Positions 54,530 through 64,000 of a stretch of 64,000 nt of DNA are shown in pieces. The notes under the pieces are model-generated. The model did no database searches. It was not told the DNA's origin and worked only from the letters and a program-made list of their open reading frames with translations. The position numbers and the translations under genes were made by a program. Positions within the stretch are counted from its first letter, which is position 1. Each line of letters starts with the position of its first letter. Source of the DNA: Ascidia mentula (Eukaryota > Chordata > Ascidiacea > Phlebobranchia > Ascidiidae); the NCBI GenBank assembly GCA_947561715.1, contig OX387199.1, forward strand, positions 9,801,001 through 9,865,000, in the 5' to 3' direction.

Positions 54530-54969
54530 AATGCCAAACAAATGTTGGAAAGTTTTCCAATTTGCAGGATGCATTTCTCCGAATATTTCTTCAGTGCATT
54601 GAGGACCGATAACATATCGTTGAACGACGAATGCCCATCAAAACTATATTAATGATTTCCAACATCATTGACGTAAATTTTTAGAAACAATATAAAATCA
54701 CACCACAACTGTGTTGTGGTTTCAACAAATCGTTTAGACTCTTGGTATGTCCAACTTCACGGAAATCTTTAGTAAAAGGCGAAAGATTTGCTCGATATGA
54801 AATTAGACCAGAGCTGTAATTCCGGAACATACAGTTAATGCGAAACAAATGTTGGAAAGTTTTCCAATTTGCAGGATGCATTTCTCCGAATATTTCTTCA
54901 GTGCATTGAAGACCGATAACATATCGTTGAACGACGAATGCCCATCAAAACTATATTAATGATTTCCAA

Positions 54970-57425
54970 CATCATTGACGTAAATTTTTAGAAACAATAT
55001 AAAATCACACCACAACTGTGTTGTGGTTTCAACAAATCGTTTAGACTCTTGGTATGTCCAACTTCACGGAAATCTTTAGTAAAAGGCGAAAGATTTGCTC
55101 GATATGAAATTAGACCAGAGCTGTAATTCCGGAACATACAGTTAATGCCAAACAAATGTTGGGAAGTTTTCCAATTTGCAGGATGCATTTCTCCGAATAT
55201 TTCTTCAGTGCATTGAAGACCGATAACATATCGTTGAACGACGAATGCCCATCAAAACTATATTAATGATTTCCAACATCATTGACGTAAATTTTTAGAA
55301 ACAATATATAATCACACCACAACTGTGTTGTGGTTTCAACAAATCGTTTAGAATCTTGGTATGTCCAACTTCACGGAAATCTTTAGTAAAAGGCGAAAGA
55401 TTTGCTCGATATGAAATTAGACCACAGCTGTAATTCCGGAACATACAGTTAATGCCAAACAAATGTTGGAAAGTTTTCCAATTTGCAGGATGCATTTCTC
55501 CGAATATTTCTTCAGTGCATTGAAGACCGATAACATATCGTTGAACGACGAATGCCCATCAAAACTATATTAATGATTTCCAACACCATTGACGTAAATT
55601 TTTAGAAACAATATAAAATCACACCACAACTGTGTTGTGGTTTCAACAAATCGTTTAGACTCTTGGTATGCCCAACTTCACGGAAATCTTTAGTAAAAGG
55701 CGAAAGATTTGCTCGATATGAAATTAGACAAGAGCTGTAATTCCGGAACATACAGTTAATGCCAAACAAATGTTGGAAACTTTTCCAATTTGCAGGATGC
55801 ATTTCTCCGAATATTTCTTCAGTGCATTGAAGACCGATAACATATCGTTGAACGACGAATGCCCATCAACACTATATTAATGATTTCCAACATCATTGAC
55901 GTAAATTTTTAGAAACCATATAAAATCACACCACAACTGTGTTGTGGTTTCAACAAATCGTTTAGACTCTTGGTATGTCCAACTTCACGGAAATCTTTAG
56001 TAAAAGGCGAAAGATTTGCTCGATATGAAATTAGACCAGAGCTGTAATTCAGGAACATACAGTTAATGCCAAACAAATGTTGGGAAGTTTTCCAATTTGC
56101 AGGATGCATTTCTCCGAATATTTCTTCAGTGCATTGAAGACCGATAACATATCGTTGAACGACGAATGCCCATCAAAACTATATTAATGATTTCCAACAT
56201 CATTGACGTAAATTTTTAGAAACAATATATAATCACACCACAACTGTGTTGTGGTTTCAACAAATCGTTTAGACTCTTGGTATGTCCAACTTCACGGAAA
56301 TCTTTAGTAAAAGGCGAAAGATTTGCTCGATATGAAATTAGACCAGAGCTGTAATTCCGGAACATACAGTTAATGCCAAACAAATGTTGGAAAGTTTTCC
56401 AATTTGCAGGATGCATTTCTCCGAATATTTCTTCAGTGCATTGAAGACCGATAACATATCGTTGAACGACGAATGCCCATCAAAGCTATATTAATGATTT
56501 CCAACATCATTGACGCAAATCTTTAGACACAATATAAAATCACACCACAACTGTGTTGTGGTTTCAACAAATCGTTTAGACTCTTGGTATGTCCAACTTC
56601 ACGGAAATCTTTAGTAAAAGGCGAAAGATTTGCTCGATATGAAATTAGACCAGAGCTGTAATTCCGGAACATACAGTTAATGCCAAACAAATGTTGGAAA
56701 GTTTTCCAATTTGCAGGATGCATTTCTCCGAATATTTCTTCAGTGCATTGAAGACCGATAACATATCGTTGAACGACGAATGCCCATCAACACTATATTA
56801 ATGATTTCCAACATCATTGACGTAAATTTTTAGAAACAATATAAAATCACACCACAACTGTGTTGTGGTTTCAACAAATCGTTTAGACTCTTGGTATGTC
56901 CAACTTCACGGAAATCTTTAGTAAAAGGCGAAAGATTTGCTCGATATGAAATTAGACCAGAGCTGTAATTCCGGAACATACAGTTAATGCCAAACAAATG
57001 TTGGGAAGTTTTCCAATTTGCAGGATGCATTTCTCCGAATATTTCTTCAGTGCATTGAAGACCGATAACATATCGTTGAACGACGAATGTCCATCAAAAC
57101 TATATTAATGATTTCCATCATCATTGACGTAAATTTTTAGAAACAATATATAATCACACCACAACTGTGTTGTGGTTTCAACAAATCGTTTAGACTCTTG
57201 GTATGTCCAACTTCACGGAAATCTTTAGTAAAAGGCGAAAGATTTGCTCAATATGAAATTAGAGCAGAGCTGTAATTCCGGAACATACAGTTAATGCCAA
57301 ACAAATGTTGGAAAGTTTTCCAATTTGCAGGATGCATTTCTCCGAATATTTCTTCAGTGCATTGAAGACCGATAACATATCGTTGAACGACGAATGCCCA
57401 GTAAAATTATATTGATTATTTCCAA
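54970..57425. repeat. Eight-monomer (2,456-bp) repeat, copy 1
   Basis: It repeats at +2,456 bp. Shared rare markers are TTTAGAATCTTGG (55,348 and 57,804), GACCACAGCTG, AGAAACCATATAAAATC (55,912 and 58,368), CTTTAGACACAAT (56,521 and 58,977) and TTCCATCATCATTG. Confidence 0.85.
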
Positions 57426-59690
57426 CATCATTGACGTAAATTTTTAGAAACAATATAAAATCACACCACAACTGTGTTGTGGTTTCAACAAATCGTTTAG
57501 ACTCTTGGTATGTCCAACTTCACGGAAATCTTTAGTAAAAGGCGAAAGATTTGCTCGATATGAAATTAGACCAGAGCTGTAATTCCGGAACATACAGTTA
57601 ATGCCAAACAAATGTTGGGAAGTTTTCCAATTTGCAGGATGCATTTCTCCGAATATTTCTTCAGTGCATTGAAGACCGATAACATATCGTTGAACGACGA
57701 ATGCCCATCAAAACTATATTAATGATTTCCAACATCATTGACGTAAATTTTTAGAAACAATATATAATCACACCACAACTGTGTTGTGGTTTCAACAAAT
57801 CGTTTAGAATCTTGGTATGTCCAACTTCACGGAAATCTTTAGTAAAAGGCGAAAGATTTGCTCGATATGAAATTAGACCACAGCTGTAATTCCGGAACAT
57901 ACAGTTAATGCCAAACAAATGTTGGAAAGTTTTCCAATTTGCAGGATGCATTTCTCCGAATATTTCTTCAGTGCATTGAAGACCGATAACATATCGTTGA
58001 ACGACGAATGCCCATCAAAACTATATTAATGATTTCCAACATCATTGACGTAAATTTTTAGAAACAATATAAAATCACACCACAACTGTGTTGTGGTTTC
58101 AACAAATCGTTTAGACTCTTGGTATGCCCAACTTCACGGAAATCTTAAGGAAAAGGCGAAAGATTTGCTCGATATGAAATTAGACAAGAGCTGTAATTCC
58201 GGAACATACAGTTAATGCCAAACAAATGTTGGAAACTTTTCCAATTTGCAGGATGCATTTCTCCGAATATTTATTCAGTGCATTGAAGACCGATAACATA
58301 TCGTTGAACGACGAATGCCCATCAACACTATATTAATGATTTCCAACATCATTGACGTAAATTTTTAGAAACCATATAAAATCACACCACAACTGTGATG
58401 TGGTTTCAACAAATCGTTTAGACTCTTGGTATGTCCAACTTCACGGAAATCTTTAGTAAAAGGCGAAAGATTTGCTCGATATGAAATTAGACCAGAGCTG
58501 TAATTCAGGAACATACAGTTAATGCCAAACAAATGTTGGGAAGTTTTCCAATTTGCAGGATGCATTTCTCCGAATATTTCTTCAGTGCATTGAAGACCGA
58601 TAACATATCGTTGAACGACGAATGCCCATCAAAACTATATTAATGATTTCCAACAACATTGATGTAAATTTTTAGAAACAATATATAATCACACTACAAC
58701 TGTGTTGTGGTTTCAACAAATCGTTTAGACTCTTGGTATGTCCAACTTCACGGAAATCTTTAGTAAAAGGCGAAAGATTTGCTCGATATGAAATTAGACC
58801 AGAGCTGTAATTCCGGAACATACAGTTAATGCCAAACAAATGTTGGAAAGTTTTCCAATTTGCAGGATGCATTTCTCCGAATATTTCTTCAGTGCATTGA
58901 AGACCGATAACATATCGTTGAACGACGAATGCCCATCAAAACTATATTAATGATTTCCAACATCATTGACGCAAATCTTTAGACACAATATAAAATCACA
59001 CCACAACTGTGTTGTGGTTTCAACAAATCGTTTAGACTCTTGGTATGTCCAACTTCACGGAAATCTTTAGTAAAAGGCGAAAGATTTGCTCGATATGAAA
59101 TTAGACCAGAGCTGTAATTCCGGAACATACAGTTAATGCCAAACAAATGTTGGAAAGTTTTCCAATTTGCAGGATGCATTTCTCCGAATATTTCTTCAGT
59201 GCATTGAAGACCGATAACATATCGTTGAACGACGAATGCCCATCAACACTATATTAATGGTTTCCAACATCATTGACGTAAATTTTTAGAAACAATATAA
59301 AATCACACCACAACTGTGTTGTGGTTTCAACAAATCGTTTAGACTCTTGGTATGTCCAACTTCACGGAAATCTTTAGTAAAAGGCGAAAGATTTGCTCGA
59401 TATGAAATTAGACCAGAGCTGTAATTCCGGAACATACAGTTAATGCCAAACAAATGTTGGGAAGTTTTCCAATTTGCAGGATGCATTTCTCCTAATATTT
59501 CTTCAGTGCATTGAAGACCGATAACATATCGTTGAACGACGAATGCCCATCAAAACTATATTAATGATTTCCATCATCATTGACGTAAATTTTTAGAAAC
59601 AATATATAATCACACCACAACTGTGTTGTGGTTTCAACAAATCGTTTAGACTCTTGGTATGTCCAACTTCACGGAAATCTTTAGTAAAAG
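57426..59690. repeat. Eight-monomer repeat, copy 2 (right end incomplete)
   Basis: This copy has private changes (AATCTTAAGGAAAAGG near 58,145, ACAACATTGATG near 58,655, GTGATGTGG near 58,397). It stops matching before the GAGCAGAGC unit of copy 1, so it is slightly short of eight units. Confidence 0.8.
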
Positions 59691-60224
59691 GCGAAAGATT
59701 TGCTCGATATGAAATTAGACCAGAGCTGTAATTCCGGAACATACAGTTAATGCCAAACAAATGTTGGAAAGTTTTCCAATTTGCAGGATGCATTTCTCCG
59801 AATATTTCTTCAGTGCATTGAAGACCGATAACATATCGTTGAACGACGAATGTCCATCAAAACTATATTAATGATTTCCAACATCATTGACGTAAATTTT
59901 TAGAAACAATATAAAATCACACCACAACTGTGTTGTGGTTTCAACAAATCGTTTAGACTCTTGGTATGCCCAACTTCACGGAAATCTTTAGTAAAAGGCG
60001 AAAGATTTGCTCGATATGAAATTAGACAAGAGCTGTAATTCCGGAACATACAGTTAATGCCAAACAAATGTTGGAAAGTTTTCCAATTTGCAGGATGCAT
60101 TTCTCCGAATATTTCTTCAGTGCATTGAAGACCGATAACATATCGTTGAACGACGAATGCCCATCAAAGCTATATTAATGATTTCCAACATCATTGACGC
60201 AAATCTTTAGAAACAATATAAAAT

Positions 60225-61390
60225 CACACCACAACTGTGTTGTGGTTTCAACAAATCGTTTAGACTCTTGGTATGTCCAACTTCACGGAAATCTTTAGTA
60301 AAAGGCGAAAGATTTGCTCGATGTGAAATTAGACCAGAGTTGTAATTCCGGAACATACAGTTAATGCCAAACAAATGTTGGAAAGTTTTCCAATTTGCAG
60401 GATGCATTTCTCCGAATATTTCTTCAGTGCATTGAAGACCGATAACATATCGTTGAACGACGAATGCCCATCAACACTATATTAATGATTTCCAACATCA
60501 TTGACGTAAATTTTTAGAAACAATATAAAATCACACCACAACTGTGTTGTGGTTTCAACAAATCGTTTAGATTCTTGGTATGTCCAACTTCACGGAAATC
60601 TTTAGTAAAAGGCGAAAGATTTGCTCGATATAAAATTAGACCAGAGCTGTAATTCCGGAACATACAGTTAATGCCAAACAAATGTTGGAAAGTTTTCCAA
60701 TTTGCAGGATGCATTTCTCCGAATATTTCTTCAGTGCATTGAAGACCGATAACATATCGTTGAACGACGAATGCCCAGTAAAATTATATTGATTATTTCC
60801 AACATCATTGACGTAAATTTTTAGAAACAATATATAATCACACCACAACTGTGTTGTGGTTTCAACAAATCGTTTAGACTCTTGGTATGTCCAACTTCAC
60901 GGAAATCTTTAGTAAAAGGCGAAAGATTTGCTCGATATGAAATTAGACCAGAGCTGTAATTCTGGAACATACAGTTAATGCCAAACAAATGTTGGAAAGT
61001 TTTCCAATTTGCCGGATGCATTTCTCCGAATATTTCTTCAGTGCATTGAAGACCGATAACATATCGTTGAACGACGAATGCCCATCAAAGCTATATTAAT
61101 GATTTCCAACATCATTGACGCAAATTTTTAGAAACAATATAAAATCACACCACAACTGTGTTGTGGTTTCAACAAATCGTTTAAGACTCTTGGTACGTCC
61201 AACTTCACGGAAATCTTTAGTAAAAGGCGAAAGATTTGCACGATATGAAATTAGACCAGAGCTGTAATTCCGGAACATACAGTTAATGCCAAAGAAATGT
61301 TGGAAAGTTTTCCAATTTGCCGGATGCATTTCTCCGAATATTTCTTCAGTGCATTGAAGACCGATAACATATCGTTGAACGACGAATGCC
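60225..61390. repeat. Four-monomer (1,229-bp period) repeat, copy 1
   Basis: It recurs at +1,229 bp, that is four monomers plus the extra A of a TTTAAGAC unit (61,182 and 62,411). Both copies have TTTGCACGATATG and TTGCCGGATGC in the same units. Confidence 0.8.
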
Positions 61391-61453
61391 CATCAAAACT
61401 ATATTAATGATTTCCAACATCATTGACGTAAATTTTTAGAAACAATATATAAG

Positions 61454-62619
61454 CACACCACAACTGTGTTGTGGTTTCAACAAATCGTTTAGACTCTTGG
61501 TATGTCCAACTTCACGGAAATCTTTAGTAAAAGGCGAAAGATTTGCTCGATATGAAATTAGACCAGAGCTGTAATTCCGGAACATACAGTTAATGCCAAA
61601 CAAATGTTGGAAAGTTTTCCAATTTGCAGGATGCATTTCTCCGAATATTTCTTCAGTGCATTGAAGACCGATAACATATCGTTGAACGACGAATGCCCAT
61701 CAACACTATATTAATGATTTCCAACATCATTGACGTAAATTTTTAGAAACAATATAAAATCACACCACAACTGTGTTGTGGTTTCAACAAATCGTTTAGA
61801 CTCTTGGTATGTCCAACTTCACGGAAATCTTTAGTAAAAGGCGAAAGATTTGCTCGATATGAAATTAGACCAGAGCTGTAATTCCGGAACATACAGTTAA
61901 TGCCAAACAAATGTTGGAAAGTTTTCCAATTTGCAGGATGCATTTCTCCGAATATTTCTTCAGTGCATTGAAGACCGATAACATATCGTTGAACGACGAA
62001 TGCCCAGTAAAATTATATTGATTATTTCCAACATCATTGACGTAAATTTTTAGAAACAATATATAATCACACCACAACTGTGTTGTGGTTTCAACAAATC
62101 GTTTAGACTCTTGGTATGTCCAACTTCACGGAAATCTTTAGTAAAAGGCGAAAGATTTGCTCGATATGAAATTAGACCAGAGCTGTAATTCCGGAACATA
62201 CAGTTAATGCCAAACAAATGTTGGAAAGTTTTCCAATTTGCCGGATGCATTTCTCCGAATATTTCTTCAGTGCATTGAAGACCGATAACATATCGTTGAA
62301 CGACGAATGCCCATCAAAGCTATATTAATGATTTCCAACATCATTGACGCAAATTTTTAGAAACAATATAAAATCACACCACAACTGTGTTGTGGTTTCA
62401 ACAAATCGTTTAAGACTCTTGGTATGTCCAACTTCACGGAAATCTTTAGTAAAAGGCGAAAGATTTGCACGATATGAAATTAGACCAGAGCTGTAATTCC
62501 GGAACATACAGTTAATGCCAAAGAAATGTTGGAAAGTTTTCCAATTTGCCGGATGCATTTCTCCGAATATTTCTTCAGTGCATTGAAGACCGATAACATA
62601 TCGTTGAACGACGAATGCC
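61454..62619. repeat. Four-monomer repeat, copy 2
   Basis: Partner of 60,225-61,390. It is purer; copy 1 carries private changes such as ATTCTGGAAC (60,959), GGTACGTCC (61,192) and GAGTTGTAATT (60,338). Confidence 0.8.
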
Positions 62620-64000
62620 CATCAAAGCTATATTAATGATTTCCAACATCATTGACGCAAATTTTTAGAAACAATATAAAATCACACCACAACTGTGTTG
62701 TGGTTTCAACAAATCGTTTAGACTCTTGGTATGGCCAACTTCACGGAAATCTTTAGTAAAAGGCGAAAGATTTGCTCGATATGAAATTAGACCAGAGCTG
62801 TAATTCCGGAACATACAGTTAATGCCAAACAAATGTTGGAAAGTTTTCCAATTTGCAGGATGCATTTCTCCGAATATTTCTTCAGTGCATTGAAGACCGA
62901 TAACATATCGTTGAACGACGAATGCCCATCAAAACTATATTAATGATTTCCAACATCATTGACGTAAATTTTTAGAAACAATATAAAATCACACCACAAC
63001 TGTGTTGTGGTTTCAACAAATCGTTTAGACTCTTGGTATGTCCAACTTCACGGAAATCTTTAGTAAAAGGCGAAAGATTTGCTCGATATGAAATTAGACC
63101 AGAGCTGTAATTCCGGAACATACAGTTAATGCCAAACAAATGTTGGAAACTTTTCCAATTTGCAGGATGCATTTCTCCGAATATTTCTTCAGTGCATTGA
63201 AGACCGATAACATATCGTTGAACGACGAATGCCCAGTAAAATTATATTGATTATTTCCAAAATCATTGATGTAAATTTTTAGAAACAATCTAAAATCACA
63301 CCACAACTGTGTTGTGGTTTCAACAAATCGTTTAGATTCTTGGTATGTCCAACTTCACGGAAATCTTTAGTAAAAGGCGAAAGATTTGCTCGATATGAAA
63401 TTAGACCAGAGCTGTAATTCCGGAACATACAGTTAATGCCAAACAAATGTTGGAAAGTTTTCCAATTTGCAGGATGCATTTCTCCGAATATTTCTTCAGT
63501 GCATTGAGGACCGATAACATATCGTTGAACGACGAATTCCCATCAAAACTATATTAATGATTTCCAACATCATTGACGTAAATTTTTAGAAACAATATAA
63601 AATCACACCACAACTGTGTTGTGGTTTCAACAAATCGTTTAGACTCTTGGTATGTCCAACTTCACGGAAATCTTTAGTAAAAGGCGAAAGATTTGCTCAA
63701 TATGAAATTAGAGCAGAGCTGTAATTCCGGAACATACAGTTAATGCCAAACAAATGTTGGAAAGTTTTCCAATTTGCAGGATGCATTTCTCCGAATATTT
63801 CTTCAGTGCATTGAAGACCGATAACATATCGTTGAACGACGAATGCCCAGTAAAATTATATTGATTATTTCCAACATCATTGACGTAAATTTTTAGAAAC
63901 AATATAAAATCACACCACAACTGTGTTGTGGTTTCAACAAATCGTTTAGACTCTTGGTATGTCCAACTTCACGGAAATCTTTAGTAAAAGGCGAAAGATT

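Larger units (their letters stand above)
1814..64000. repeat. Satellite array of 307-bp monomers (about 200 copies, continues past right edge)
   Basis: From 1814 to the window end the same 307-bp unit repeats head to tail without interruption. Landmarks such as ACCACAACTGTGTTGTGGT recur every 307 bp (for example 14,082 then 14,389). The consensus unit is about 35% G+C. Most monomers differ from each other at a few per cent of positions. Length variants are few: 305 bp (2-bp loss in the variable block), 308 bp (extra A in TTTAAGAC), 303 bp (loss in GTGGTTTCAACAAATCG), and the enlarged 348- and 324-bp forms. No other sequence is inserted. Each monomer contains a 66-codon minus-strand frame by chance; 307 is not a multiple of three, so frames do not run through. 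Location type (centromeric, subtelomeric, sex-linked) cannot be told. Confidence 0.98.
54530..64000. repeat. Right-hand array segment, outside the A/B/C blocks
   Basis: About 31 monomers follow block C. They show more private substitutions per unit and a different marker order. Rare markers recur out of order: GAGGACCG at 54,601 and 63,506; GCTCAATATGAAATTAGAGC at about 57,246 and 63,695. The array runs off the right edge. Confidence 0.9.

Noticed and set aside
2036..63920. About 170 minus-strand frames of 66-87 codons, one or more per monomer, nearly identical
   Set aside because: They follow the satellite unit exactly, have no domain, overlap frames in other phases, and change by amino-acid-altering as readily as silent substitutions. 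307 bp is not a multiple of three. They are a by-product of a repeat that happens to lack stops for 200 bp.
1814..64000. CRISPR array, because of strict periodic repeats
   Set aside because: The repeats are 307 bp and contiguous with no unique spacers, in eukaryotic DNA with no cas genes.
1814..64000. CENP-B box in the monomer
   Set aside because: Each TTCG on either strand (in GGCGAAAG, CCGAATAT, ACGAATGCC) was checked against the pattern TTCG, four bases, A, two bases, CGGG. None fits.
1814..64000. Ribosomal, 5S or tRNA-type tandem genes
   Set aside because: I find no conserved rRNA, 5S or tRNA elements such as pol III A and B boxes in the monomer.

Overview
The window looks like eukaryotic, probably invertebrate animal, DNA. 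The evidence is a short spliced gene with GT-AG introns, a decayed Ty3/Gypsy-type retrotransposon fragment, and a very large tandem satellite. I cannot name the species. The visible gene belongs to a sulfotransferase-like family (Sulfotransfer_4 type) that I recall as abundant in tunicates, lancelets, cnidarians and echinoderms.

Layout: positions 1-980 carry, on the minus strand, the 5' part of that gene: exon 1 (729-980), exon 2 (521-665) and the start of exon 3 (1-90, running off the left edge). Introns are 63 and 430 bp. Positions 981-1813 are unique DNA. They hold an unassigned minus-strand reading frame (1080-1319) with a faint short-chain-dehydrogenase flavour, and a broken plus-strand piece of a Ty3/Gypsy integrase (about 1423-1700). 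The gene points away from the satellite.

From about 1814 to the right edge (62 kb, 97% of the window) the sequence is one uninterrupted head-to-tail satellite. The monomer is 307 bp with about 35% G+C, and there are roughly 200 copies. The array is organised hierarchically. A block of about 48 monomers is present three times in a row: A, 14,788 bp; B, 22,455 bp; C, 15,402 bp. Their lengths are fully accounted for by whole-monomer gains and losses: A lacks 2 monomers found in B and C; B lacks 4 found in A and C; B gained 4 plus a 23-monomer (7,055 bp) internal duplication. Junctions fall in chimeric monomers, the signature of unequal exchange within monomers. Outside these events the three blocks differ by only scattered single bases, so the amplification looks recent. 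Older 6-, 8- and 9-monomer repeats lie inside and to the right of the blocks.

The many small open frames across the array (one 66-codon frame per monomer on the minus strand) are by-products of the repeat and are not annotated as genes. I see no RNA gene, CRISPR, intact mobile element or further protein gene in the array.
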